A DNA stretch of 35,438 nucleotides from positions 1 to 35,438 of the forward strand of contig JALOQS010000018.1 of the NCBI GenBank assembly GCA_025459355.1, written 5' to 3'. A model generated the notes under the pieces. That model saw nothing but the letters and a program-made list of their open reading frames with translations. It was not told the DNA's origin and did no database searches. Numbering within the stretch: position 1 is the stretch's first letter; every line of letters starts with the position of its first letter. Both the position numbers and the translations under genes were made by a program. The stretch is from Pirellula sp. (GTDB lineage: Bacteria > Planctomycetota > Planctomycetia > Pirellulales > Pirellulaceae). This document shows positions 7,991 to 17,479 of the stretch, piece by piece.

Positions 7991-8995
7991 TTACAGAGGA
8001 CCGGCTCGCAATGCTAATTGTTCGGCGAGGGTCGAGGAAATATCTTCGGGAACATCCAACAATTTGATCCATCCAGCGTAGTCGGAAAGTGCGGTTGTGG
8101 GAGTGTCGGGATCCTTCAAAATAAACAGGATTTGCTTTTTTCGGCTTTGACGCCGCTCTTCTTCGCTTGCAGTATCGTCTTCGCTAGCAGCAGCGTCACA
8201 AAGCAAAGCCATGGTTTGCAACTTAAGCTGGCTGGCCGAGCCTACCAATCGACAATCCGAAATCATTCTTAGCTCATTACTGAGTGGAATGCAGTTCGTA
8301 CAGACCTCCCCGAGAAGCTCCTTTTGTTTCGCTTGAAAAAGGCAAAGTGCGTGCCATGTTTTCATTTCGAGATAGTAGACCTTGACCCAGAGCTTATCAA
8401 AACTCTTTTGCATATACTGGTTGAACAACTCATTCGATCGGTTCATGTGGAGCATTGCCTCGTCATAATCACCGAGACTCAGACTCTTGGAGAGTTTTTG
8501 CTGAACCGCCGTAATCGCCGATTTGATAAACTCCGGATTTTCGGGATTCTGCTCGGCGAGCAGAATAGACTCAGCAATCACCTCGTCCTTTATTCGAGCC
8601 AGCTTTTCTGGTTCCTCATGAAATGCAAGTTGAGCAATGTCGTTTTTGAATTGGGTGCACGCGCAGGAGTAAGTCTTGTTTTCTGAAAACTCGATCTTGA
8701 ACTTATCAATCTCCGGCCACACCAAGTCTACTAACTCTCGATGGTCGCCAACTCCCAGTTTCGCTTGCATCAGGGAACGTTGTTCCGGCATCTCCAGCGC
8801 CGCTGAGGCTAGCGACACGTAAAGAGTGGTGACGCCATAAATGTACTGAAATCGATATTTGGGGTTATCAGGGTATCGAAATCGAAGCTCCTTTAGAATT
8901 GCTACCGACTCGATTCGCGATTCGATATACTGAAAGACTCGATTTGCGCGTTGGTTGGATTTGCTGATCTTTTTTTCCCGCAACGACGTCGTCAA
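7991..8995 (-). CDS. C-terminal half of the membrane Ser/Thr kinase, now in a separate frame
   Basis: This 334-codon frame looks like the natural continuation of the upstream kinase. After nine codons that duplicate the kinase's out-of-phase sequence it reads ISKSNQRANRVFQYIESR, LRFRYPDNPKYRFQYIYG and a long helical region with TPR-like spacing (for example QNPENPEFIKSAITAVQQKL and NPEN/YPDN turns). Planctomycete kinases commonly have such helical regions after the membrane segment, where they are exported and may sense ligands or partners. The apparent ATG at 8995 has no ribosome-binding site and lies inside the kinase coding frame. If one A is removed from the A7 run at 8970-8976, kinase residue 448 joins directly to ISKSNQ and gives a 773-aa protein. 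I judge this a split gene rather than an independent protein. Confidence 0.65.
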   Translation of the reverse strand: MTTSLREKKISKSNQRANRVFQYIESRIESVAILKELRFRYPDNPKYRFQYIYGVTTLYVSLASAALEMPEQRSLMQAKLGVGDHRELVDLVWPEIDKFKIEFSENKTYSCACTQFKNDIAQLAFHEEPEKLARIKDEVIAESILLAEQNPENPEFIKSAITAVQQKLSKSLSLGDYDEAMLHMNRSNELFNQYMQKSFDKLWVKVYYLEMKTWHALCLFQAKQKELLGEVCTNCIPLSNELRMISDCRLVGSASQLKLQTMALLCDAAASEDDTASEEERRQSRKKQILFILKDPDTPTTALSDYAGWIKLLDVPEDISSTLAEQLALRAGPL

Positions 8996-10313
8996 TCAGC
9001 GAACCGAAAAGAACAATGTAATCGACTTTTGTTTTGAATTCTTTCGCCGTAGCGATCTTCTGGTTCCAAAACGCGTACCCGATCAAAGATGCCGACGAAA
9101 GCAAAATGAGAAAGGTACTCAGAACCAAGGTCGACGTGAGCGGATGCGTTTTCGCGAACCATACGGCTTGTCGTAATTGAGATGGACGAGACGCGATGAC
9201 TGGTTCACCATTGAGAAATCGCCTGAGATCCTTTGCGAGTTCGGCGACGGAATCATAACGATGAGACGCTTCTTTTTCTAAGCATTTGAGAATGATCGAT
9301 TCGAGATCTTTCGGAAACGATGCAATCACCGCCGAAGGATTCTTGGGTCGATGGTTCTCGATTAGGTTACGAACCTCGGAGTTCTTAACGCCGTCAAACG
9401 GAACGGTTCCGGTCGCCATTTGGTACAGGATAATCCCGATAGAAAAAACCTCGGATCGAATCGAGAACTCATCGGAATCTCCCCGGACTTGTTCCGGCGA
9501 CATATACCTAACCGTGCCGGGTAATTCTCCGTCGAGCGTAAAGCCGTGATCGATTTCTCGATCCCATCGCTTGGCCAAACCGAAATCGGTCAAGGTCGCT
9601 TGGATCCGACGGTTATCATTCAATCCCTTTTGGATAAGAATGTTGCTCGGCTTAAGGTCGCGATGAAACGTCGCCTTGGAATGGGCGAATGCTACCGCAT
9701 CAGCAACTTGACAGCCAATTTCCGCTACCTCGCGAGACTCCATTCCATTTGGCGAACTCAGGATCAGATCTGCGAGCGAGCCACCATCGAGAAATGCCGA
9801 GCTTATGAAGGGGATTTCCCGAAACAAACCCGAATCGTACATTCGCACAATATTCGGGTGAGTCAGACCTGCTGTAATTTTTGCTTCTTCAAAGAATCGT
9901 TTTCGAGCCACACTCGAAACTCGGGATGGCCTAAGAAACTTGATTGCCACATCGATTTCTAGAGTCCGATCAAACGCAGAAAAAACAACACCGAATCCAC
10001 CGGCCCCCACCAATCGAATCCGCTCGAAACGAGGGATCACGCGGGCCTCGTCGGCCGATTCCGCAGCATCGACAAGCTCTTCGCTTTGATAAGGAATCGA
10101 CTCGAGCGCATGGCGACAAACGTCTATATCGTCTCGTTCATTGCCCGCAAGCTCGAACGATCCAGAATCCAACCGACAGAGATTTTCTTCCGTTGCCCTC
10201 GGCTCTTTCGTTGCCCTAATGTCTTTCGTTGCCCTAACGTCTTTCGTTGCCCTAACGTCTCTCGTTGCCCTAGGCTCTTTCGTAGTATCGTCGGATGATC
10301 CCTCGCTCATCAT
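8868..10313 (-). CDS. Membrane-anchored Hanks-type Ser/Thr protein kinase (frame-disrupted)
   Basis: Residues 1-90 are a charged leader with five RAT-containing hexapeptide repeats. The kinase domain (about 95-370) has every key element: glycine loop VGAGGFGVVF, lysine 125 in VAIKFL, catalytic loop HRDLKPSNIL (Asp219), DFG at 243-245 and MSPEQV. RSEVFS replaces the usual RSDVYS of subdomain IX, a conservative change. A single membrane segment follows (about 391-416, LTSTLVLSTFLILLSSASLI), so the kinase is cytoplasmic. After residue 448 the frame runs into KDQQIQPTRKSS and stops at 8868 with unrelated sequence, while the expected C-terminal region lies in another frame starting at the A7 tract. 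The double ATG at 10313/10310 lacks a clear RBS. A minus-strand terminator at 10499-10521 separates it from the TlpA-like gene, so it needs its own promoter in 10314-10498. Confidence 0.85.
   Translation of the reverse strand: MMSEGSSDDTTKEPRATRDVRATKDVRATKDIRATKEPRATEENLCRLDSGSFELAGNERDDIDVCRHALESIPYQSEELVDAAESADEARVIPRFERIRLVGAGGFGVVFSAFDRTLEIDVAIKFLRPSRVSSVARKRFFEEAKITAGLTHPNIVRMYDSGLFREIPFISSAFLDGGSLADLILSSPNGMESREVAEIGCQVADAVAFAHSKATFHRDLKPSNILIQKGLNDNRRIQATLTDFGLAKRWDREIDHGFTLDGELPGTVRYMSPEQVRGDSDEFSIRSEVFSIGIILYQMATGTVPFDGVKNSEVRNLIENHRPKNPSAVIASFPKDLESIILKCLEKEASHRYDSVAELAKDLRRFLNGEPVIASRPSQLRQAVWFAKTHPLTSTLVLSTFLILLSSASLIGYAFWNQKIATAKEFKTKVDYIVLFGSLIDDVVAGKKDQQIQPTRKSSLSVYRIANRVGSNSKGASISIP
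8970..8976 (-). other. A7 homopolymer tract at the kinase frame break
   Basis: On the minus strand the sequence is GCG GGA AAA AAA GAT in the kinase frame and CGG GAA AAA AAG ATC in the downstream frame. Removing one A fuses the frames. The tract could be a sequencing miscall, a mutation hot spot or a slippage site; A-AAA-AAG is a known slippery heptamer, although classical -1 ribosomal slippage would go the wrong way here (a +1 or -2 shift, or a one-A-shorter transcript, is needed). Confidence 0.85.
10191..10280. repeat. Five tandem 18-bp repeats encoding a hexapeptide in the kinase N terminus
   Basis: Consecutive units at 10191, 10209, 10227, 10245 and 10263 share cgttgccct and vary in the last nine bases. 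On the minus strand they encode KEPRAT, RDVRAT, KDVRAT, KDIRAT and KEPRAT. The repeats stay in frame, so changes in copy number would lengthen or shorten the charged leader without disrupting the kinase. Confidence 0.95.
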
Positions 10314-10498
10314 GGGGCAACCAATCGAAAATGAGGTCGCAGCAAATCAGGAATTCGATTCGTTAAAGCCATATAGCACCGAAATAAAGAACCGCGGGTC
10401 GTTCTGGCCTATTGTAACGACTACTCATGGCGTCGCGTACTGACTTGAGCATCAAAAGCATCAAACGAGCCAACGGATGCAGATTATTTGGCGTAATG

Positions 10499-10521
10499 AA
10501 AAAGGCCCGCTAATGCGAGCC
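10499..10521 (-). terminator. Rho-independent terminator after the TlpA-like gene
   Basis: On the minus strand GGCTCGC, loop ATTA, GCGGGCC is followed by TTTTT. The 7-bp stem has one T-G wobble. It lies about 40 bp after the stop codon at 10561 and before the kinase start. Confidence 0.8.
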
Positions 10522-10560
10522 TCGATGAGTTCATAAGATCCAATACATTGCAAAACTCAA

Positions 10561-12714
10561 CTACTTGCGAGGAGGTTGGTTTTTGGCTGGTTGACCTTTT
10601 TGTTGCTGACCACCAGGTCGTTGATTGTTGTTAGGGGGAGGGGCTTTTTGCTGATTGTTTGCAGCCCCATTCACTCTTGCATTAGCAGGGATGCCCGGCG
10701 CTGGCTTTGCGTTAGCAGCTTGGTTCGGAGCACCTTTCCCCTCAGCGAGCAGCATCTCTAGCTTGGTTTCCATCTCAGCCGAGAAGTGAGAAGCGCTCAT
10801 GGCTACCATGCCATCCTTATCGATAAGAATGGTCACGGGAACGCTTAGGACACCTAAGCCGACCGCGAGATCGCTCTCGAACCCTTGTCCATCGAATATG
10901 TGTGGCCAATTCGCTGGAGTTTGATCGAGAGCAGTCAATGCACGCTCACGCTCATTGTCCAAATTGATTCCGACAACTTGAAATGTGTTGGGACGACGAT
11001 CGGTCAGTTTTTGAAGCGTTGCCATATCCTGCTTGCATGGCTGGCACCACGATGCCCAATAATGAACCACAACAGGCTTGCCCGCAAACTTGGCTGTTTC
11101 CACGCTCTTGTTATCGATGGTCTTACCTGCAATGGCGAATTTTCGATTGGCAAGATTCAGACGATTAAGAGCTCCCTTGGACTTCTTGCCGTCGCTCGTT
11201 TCTGCAAAATTGGTCGCGACTCGGTCGTACCACGACTTAGCTTTTGCTTCATCCGAAGAGAGCTCGTAGTTCAACGCAATTTGAACCATCGCTTCGGCGG
11301 CAAACGGACTATCGGAATAGGTGTTAGCGTAGTCCTCTAGCTTTTCCATATAGTTGTCTTGGAGGCGAGTGAAGTTCGCGTTCGGCTTGATCGACTCCAC
11401 TTGATATTCAGTGCTTATGACTCGATAGACGACGTAAGGAAGAAGCGATTTTCCTCCTGGCATATTGGCAAGCGACGTTTCCATCTTACTGAGGTAGGTA
11501 AGCCCTTTAGGGAATTCGTCTTGCATAGTGGCTGAGCTGATGGAATCTACAAACTGGCGAACCCACAACTCCATCTCGCTAGTGCCTTTTGTTGCATCGA
11601 TCAGCTTGATCAAGGTCTCTGCTTTCGCTTCATGTGCGGTCGCGAGTTTATCCGCATCGGGTCGCGCTGCAATTTCAGCATCTAATTTCTCAAGTTGTGT
11701 AAACAGGGTTTGCAGAGCAGGTGAGATGCCTTCCGAGGTTGCCGGCGACGAAGCGGATCGATTTTGAGCAACTGCGGGGAAGAAAAAACCGCCATCAGCG
11801 AGGGTGTTGCCATCGGTAACGATTCTAGGACAATCGGTTAGTTTCCACAGTCCATCTACCTGGACCATCGTTCCGATCAAAACCTGTGTACTCGTTCCGT
11901 CGTTTTCGACAATCGCGATCACATTCTCGTAAGCGATAACATCTTTGGTAGCGCCCTCGGAGCCTGCAGGGATCAAGCCTGGTTTGTCAGCGGCGAAATG
12001 GGCCCATCGCGTAGAAGCGGTGATGTATTTTAGGCTTTTTTGGGACTTAATGAACTCTGCGACGCTATCCGCTGTCGCTTGAATCTTATCTCGTAGGGCT
12101 ACCGTTTTTTCCTCACCTAGGCCCAGATCTGCAATCTCGCTCGAGCTTAAAAGGAGGGAGTTAAATCGTTTCGCATCCCCAGCCTTTACAGCTTCGATCG
12201 CCTCGAGGGTGAGCTCTTCCGGCGAAATGCGCTTCCAGGAATCTACCGTACCATCCTCATCTTTGTCGATAGCCCAGCGGGTTCCGTTGGTACCGAGCCA
12301 TCGATACTCATCGGCTGTGGAGTTGAAATCGCTATCGATATCTCGGTACACCTCGATGCCATCTTTGTAATAGCACCACTGGTCGACTTGTCGATCATTA
12401 TTGCTATCGAGGAAACGTCGAATCAGTTGCCCATTCGCGTTGTAGACCGATAAGCCATCAACGCCATCTTTCTTTTCAAAGCGGCCCGTACAGGACGCAG
12501 CATCGGCAGGTGCAACCACCTCGTAGTTTACGTTCGTTTGTCGTGGCTTGAAGGAAAGAGCCTTCGTTACCTGCGGATCCGCATCGAGCCCGAGAGCAAC
12601 GGTAGCTGGTGCAAAGAGACCGGTCGCTAGGGTTGCAGAACAAACCATACGGCTAGTCCAAACCAAATTCGATTCGATCCATCGGCACAACCATGTTGTT
12701 TTTGACTGATTCAT
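10561..12714 (-). CDS. Exported TlpA-like thioredoxin-fold protein with Asp-rich N-terminal repeats
   Basis: The start at 12714 has GGAG 8 nt upstream. A signal peptide (hydrophobic core VCSATLATGLFAPATVALG, cleavage near residue 44) places the protein outside the cytoplasm. Residues about 80-170 hold Asp-rich turns such as LDSNNDRQVDQW, DIDSDFNSTADEY and DKDEDGTVDSW, which resemble calcium-binding DxDxDG loops. A mostly helical middle region follows. The thioredoxin/TlpA domain (about 530-670) has the active site WASWCQPC, the VVGINLD strand and the cis-proline loop SVPVTILIDKDG. The last 50 residues are Asn/Pro/Gln/Lys-rich low complexity. TlpA proteins reduce disulfides in exported proteins, for example in cytochrome c maturation; no partner is adjacent. 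Length (717 aa) is several times that of a plain TlpA domain, so the rest is lineage-specific. A terminator follows directly. Confidence 0.8.
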   Translation of the reverse strand: MNQSKTTWLCRWIESNLVWTSRMVCSATLATGLFAPATVALGLDADPQVTKALSFKPRQTNVNYEVVAPADAASCTGRFEKKDGVDGLSVYNANGQLIRRFLDSNNDRQVDQWCYYKDGIEVYRDIDSDFNSTADEYRWLGTNGTRWAIDKDEDGTVDSWKRISPEELTLEAIEAVKAGDAKRFNSLLLSSSEIADLGLGEEKTVALRDKIQATADSVAEFIKSQKSLKYITASTRWAHFAADKPGLIPAGSEGATKDVIAYENVIAIVENDGTSTQVLIGTMVQVDGLWKLTDCPRIVTDGNTLADGGFFFPAVAQNRSASSPATSEGISPALQTLFTQLEKLDAEIAARPDADKLATAHEAKAETLIKLIDATKGTSEMELWVRQFVDSISSATMQDEFPKGLTYLSKMETSLANMPGGKSLLPYVVYRVISTEYQVESIKPNANFTRLQDNYMEKLEDYANTYSDSPFAAEAMVQIALNYELSSDEAKAKSWYDRVATNFAETSDGKKSKGALNRLNLANRKFAIAGKTIDNKSVETAKFAGKPVVVHYWASWCQPCKQDMATLQKLTDRRPNTFQVVGINLDNERERALTALDQTPANWPHIFDGQGFESDLAVGLGVLSVPVTILIDKDGMVAMSASHFSAEMETKLEMLLAEGKGAPNQAANAKPAPGIPANARVNGAANNQQKAPPPNNNQRPGGQQQKGQPAKNQPPRK

Positions 12715-12814
12715 TCCCTTGTCTCCACAGCGAAATCAATACACCTATTCCTACAGTCCGGCGGAGAATAGCAAACGGAATACGTCGATGCCAAGACCAT
12801 TAATAGGCTGTATT

Positions 12815-13315
12815 TCACTCCGGGAGCTTCTTGGGCGTCTGGTGCTTTAGCCAGGAAATCTCTCGTGGAACATGATTGCGACGAGGCAGCTCGGGAAAAC
12901 AAAACACTGCTACCGCTGCGGTCGGCATTTCTAACGGTACACCTGCTATCATCGCAACCAAATTCTCCATCCCTGGATTGTGCCCTAAAACCATCAGGGT
13001 CTCACAAGCGTTTGAACGGGTCCAATAATCGCATAGCATCTGGTAGATAACCAATTCATGAGCCAAATACAGCTCATCCAGAAATTCGACCTGAGCATCT
13101 CCCGCACCGTCTTTTTCGCACATCAATTGCCAAGTCTCAACGGTGCGAGTGGCCGTGCTGCAAAGGAGTACATCGGGCCAGAAGGCGGATTCTCGCAACC
13201 ACTCCGCCATCCTAGGTGCCGCAGCTCGTCCGCGTGGATTCAGCGGGCGACGTTTGTCTGGTTCGTTCTGATTCCAATCGCTTTTAGCGTGCCGCATCAA
13301 CACTAGTTTCTTCAT
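12815..13315 (-). CDS. sixA: SixA-type histidine phosphatase
   Basis: The 166-residue protein belongs to the histidine phosphatase (phosphoglycerate-mutase-like) superfamily, SixA branch. The catalytic RH is in LVLMRHAKSDW (His9), followed by RRPLNPRGRAAAPRMAEWL, the arginine motif CSTATRTVETW and the second catalytic histidine in VLGHNPGMENL. SixA dephosphorylates phosphohistidine in phosphorelay or phosphotransferase proteins in enterobacteria; here the substrate is unknown and no histidine kinase or PTS gene is adjacent. Length is near the usual 150-165. The start ATG has no clear Shine-Dalgarno sequence but sits immediately before the conserved strand, so it is very likely right. It is divergent from the TPR/GT gene (144 bp apart) and 100 bp upstream of the TlpA-like gene, possibly co-transcribed with it. 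Confidence 0.85.
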   Translation of the reverse strand: MKKLVLMRHAKSDWNQNEPDKRRPLNPRGRAAAPRMAEWLRESAFWPDVLLCSTATRTVETWQLMCEKDGAGDAQVEFLDELYLAHELVIYQMLCDYWTRSNACETLMVLGHNPGMENLVAMIAGVPLEMPTAAVAVFCFPELPRRNHVPREISWLKHQTPKKLPE

Positions 13316-13459
13316 TGCTGTCGTTTCACCAAGTCCAAGATTGAATTGCTATCGTATTGGCGCGAGAATCTCCAAGTCTGTAAGATCACGATTTTAACCA
13401 ACTAACTCGACTCAACTTCACGAACTCGCAAGAATTCGATTCGGAAAGATCCAATTCGT

Positions 13460-14830
13460 ATGCAATCCTCGGCGGACCAACTGAATCAGGCATGGCAAAT
13501 TCACCAGCGTGGTGGAATATCGCAGGCCGAACAAGTTTATCGATCAGTGCTCCAAAAAGAGCCCAACAACGCTAACGCATGGTGTTTTTGGGGCATCGCC
13601 ATGCATGATTTGCGTCGATACGCTGAAGCGGTCGCCGCTTACGAAAACGCCATTCGAATTCAACCCGTTTTTCCGATCGCCTTTAACAATCTCGGTAACA
13701 GTCTTCGATTCCTTGGCCGAGTCGACGATGCAGACAAATGTTTTGAAACGGCCCTAGCTCAGGCTCCCGGTTATTTTAATGCCATCCGAAACCGAGGGAC
13801 TTTGCACGCATGGACGGGACGAATCGATCTTGCATTTCGATATTATTACGAAGCCATGCAACTCAATCCACAAGATGCCGAGTTGCATCGAAATCTCGGA
13901 GTGATTCATCTATTGCAAGGTAACTTTGAAGAAGGCTGGCGTGAGTATCGTTATCGCTGGCTTTGTAAAGAGGCGATCGCTCATCCGTACACTCAACCCA
14001 AATGGTCGGGACAACCACTCGAAGGCAAGACCATCTTGCTGTACGCCGAGCAAGGTCTCGGGGACACGATCCATTTTGTTCGATTTGCGCAAGTCGTAAA
14101 AAACCTGGGGGCCCGAACGATCGTGCATACTCAACCCGCTTTGTTAGCGTTGTTACAATGCTGCAACGGAATCGATGTCCTGCTCCCTTCGACCCTGCCA
14201 GTTCAAATGCCGTTCGATTATCATTGCTCTTTAATCGACGTTGCTGATGTGCTTAACATCAACTCGGAAACCATACCGGCAACAATACCTTACTTGCACC
14301 CCTCGGATCGAATCGTCGAGTATTGGCGATCAGCGCTCGATCGCACGCTACCAAAGTCAAAGCTAAGAATTGGTATCAATTGGCAAGGAAACCCAGATCA
14401 TCAAGCGGATATGTTTCGCTCGTTCCCATTAAGCGCGCTCAAGCCGCTAGCCAATTTAGAGGGTGCATTGCTGCTGAGTTTGCAAAAGGGAGCCGGGACC
14501 GAACAACGACAACAATGGCAAGAAAAGAAGTTGATTTATTGCTTGCCCGACGATGTGGACCAAACGAGTGGCGCGTTCATGGACACGGCAGCCATCATCA
14601 AGTCACTGGACTACGTGGTAACGAGCGACACTGCTTTAGCGCATTTGGCTGGGGCCTTAGGTGTAAAAACCTGCTTGGTTCTCGGCTTTACACCCGATTG
14701 GAGATGGTTGCTATCGAGAGAGGATTGTCCTTGGTATCCATCGCTGAAACTATTCCGGCAAAACAAGATCGGGGACTGGGGCCCTGTCATTCACGAAGTC
14801 TGTCAGTTTCTTTCTTCCCAAATGGCTTAA
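13460..14830 (+). CDS. TPR protein with GT9-like glycosyltransferase domain
   Basis: Residues 1 to about 165 are four to five tetratricopeptide repeats with typical spacing, for example AEQVYRSVLQKEPNNANAW, YAEAVAAYENAIRIQPVFP and IDLAFRYYYEAMQLNPQDAE. After GNFEEGWREYRYRW comes a two-lobed glycosyltransferase-like fold (about 190-450) resembling the heptosyltransferase (GT9) clan: ILLYAEQGLGDTIHFVRFA, LRIGINWQGNPDH, LLSLQKGAG, and SDTALAHLAGALGVKTCLVL, where the nucleotide-sugar site is expected. The same architecture is frequent in bacterial surface glycosylation loci. It has no signal peptide, so it would act in the cytoplasm. The RBS is weak. The acceptor cannot be told from sequence; the neighbouring polysaccharide cluster at 17480-25256 makes a cell-surface role plausible. 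Confidence 0.8.
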   Translation: MQSSADQLNQAWQIHQRGGISQAEQVYRSVLQKEPNNANAWCFWGIAMHDLRRYAEAVAAYENAIRIQPVFPIAFNNLGNSLRFLGRVDDADKCFETALAQAPGYFNAIRNRGTLHAWTGRIDLAFRYYYEAMQLNPQDAELHRNLGVIHLLQGNFEEGWREYRYRWLCKEAIAHPYTQPKWSGQPLEGKTILLYAEQGLGDTIHFVRFAQVVKNLGARTIVHTQPALLALLQCCNGIDVLLPSTLPVQMPFDYHCSLIDVADVLNINSETIPATIPYLHPSDRIVEYWRSALDRTLPKSKLRIGINWQGNPDHQADMFRSFPLSALKPLANLEGALLLSLQKGAGTEQRQQWQEKKLIYCLPDDVDQTSGAFMDTAAIIKSLDYVVTSDTALAHLAGALGVKTCLVLGFTPDWRWLLSREDCPWYPSLKLFRQNKIGDWGPVIHEVCQFLSSQMA

Positions 14831-14912
14831 GAGTGCCACTTCGCTCAGGCACAGGATAATCCGGCATAAAACCGCACGAGAACGAACCTGGCTTTTTTGC
14901 GATTCCATTTGT

Positions 14913-14941
14913 TCGACGAACCGGTCTTTAAACGTTATACT
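14913..14941 (+). promoter_or_regulatory. Candidate promoter of the ExbB/TolQ-like gene
   Basis: TCGACG at 14913-14918 and TATACT at 14936-14941 are 17 bp apart, each a moderate match to the sigma-70 consensus. GAGGAA at 14965-14970 then lies 7 nt before the ATG at 14978. This supports that start, because the longer frame from 14897 would begin upstream of the promoter. Confidence 0.45.
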
Positions 14942-14977
14942 TTCGGGGTACCATCGATAACCTTGAGGAACGGTGCC

Positions 14978-15907
14978 ATGGATTCGAAAACCTATCCGAT
15001 TGAACGACGATTGCTCACGATGCGAACATTGCTTGCGTTGGTCGCATGGTTCGCCGCCATAACTTATTGCCTCCACCTCACACCTCAAGTAAACGGCCAA
15101 GTATCCGAGTCAGAAATTTCGAAACTCGCGGGTGAGGCAGCGGCGAACCGATCGGCTCCTCCTGAAAAGAATGCCCCTAAACCTGGGCTGAATCTGCTTA
15201 CTCTGGCCGTTCAAGGGGGATTCTTCATGATCCCTATCGGCTTCGTAAGCTTGATTGTTGTCACCTTTGTTTTCGATCGGCTCATCGGCCTGCGAAGTGC
15301 CAAGATTTTTCCACATCGGTTCCGGAAATCGCTTGGTCAATTTTCGCGGCAACTTGAGGCAGATCCGAGACTGGTTTATCAATCGTGCATGGAGCATCCG
15401 TCTGCAGCGGCGAACGTCGTCAAAGAAGTCGTAATGCGAATTGGCAGGCCGACCCCGGAGCTCGAGGCGGCTGCTTCGGAATCAATCCAGCGTGAGGTCG
15501 ACGCATCGTATGCAAACGTAAAGTGGATAAACTTTGCGGCCGCCGTCGCGCCACTTTTAGGATTGTTGGGAACCGTATGGGGGTTGATCAGAGCCTTTCA
15601 CGACACGACTCAGCTTGCGGCGGGACAAAACCGCGCGGACTTCTTAGCTGTCGGCATTTACGAAGCCCTCGTCACTACGTTAGCGGGGCTGATCGTCGCG
15701 ATCCCAGCGGCAGCCGCTGGACAGTTTTTTGAAAGTCGCATTCAGAAAATGTATGCGAGAATCGAAACCGCAGTGACAGAGCTAATTCCACGATTCGAAA
15801 TGTACGAGGGCCGAACCCGTTTTGAAGTCATCGGCAAAGAACTGGCTCCCCGGGACGTTTCGGGACGAACGATTGTGCTGGCTCCTCCCGTAACCCAAAA
15901 ATCCTAG
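14978..15907 (+). CDS. MotA/TolQ/ExbB-family proton channel subunit
   Basis: I start the protein at 14978, where GAGGAA precedes the ATG by 7 nt, giving 309 residues. An N-terminal hydrophobic stretch (LLALVAWFAAITYCLHL) may be a signal peptide or extra membrane helix. Three membrane helices typical of ExbB/TolQ follow: FFMIPIGFVSLIVVTFVF, then after a cytoplasmic loop FAAAVAPLLGLLGTVWGLI, and ALVTTLAGLIVAIPAAAAG. The last two carry the conserved small-residue and Thr/Pro pattern of the proton path. Such proteins form the pentameric motor with an ExbD/TolR partner, energising outer-membrane transport or envelope integrity. No ExbD/TolR gene follows; enolase comes next after 150 bp. The partner must therefore be elsewhere. 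Confidence 0.85.
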   Translation: MDSKTYPIERRLLTMRTLLALVAWFAAITYCLHLTPQVNGQVSESEISKLAGEAAANRSAPPEKNAPKPGLNLLTLAVQGGFFMIPIGFVSLIVVTFVFDRLIGLRSAKIFPHRFRKSLGQFSRQLEADPRLVYQSCMEHPSAAANVVKEVVMRIGRPTPELEAAASESIQREVDASYANVKWINFAAAVAPLLGLLGTVWGLIRAFHDTTQLAAGQNRADFLAVGIYEALVTTLAGLIVAIPAAAAGQFFESRIQKMYARIETAVTELIPRFEMYEGRTRFEVIGKELAPRDVSGRTIVLAPPVTQKS

Positions 15908-17332
<1,425 letters not shown>

Positions 17333-17386
17333 GCAGCGAGAGAGAATAAGGGACGAAAAGCCTAAAATTTTCCATTGATCAAGAAG

Positions 17387-17416
17387 AAACGACGGGCTAG
17401 AAACCCGTCGTTTTTT
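17387..17416 (+). terminator. Rho-independent terminator after eno
   Basis: AAACGACGGG, loop ctagaaa, CCCGTCGTTT is followed by more T residues to 17416. It lies 54 bp after the enolase stop and between convergent genes, so it may also act against readthrough from the DUF4254 gene. Confidence 0.92.
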
Positions 17417-17479
17417 GTTTTGCAAACCGCTAGTAAACTTAGCTAGACAGACGTACACATGCGAGCAATAAACCACACT

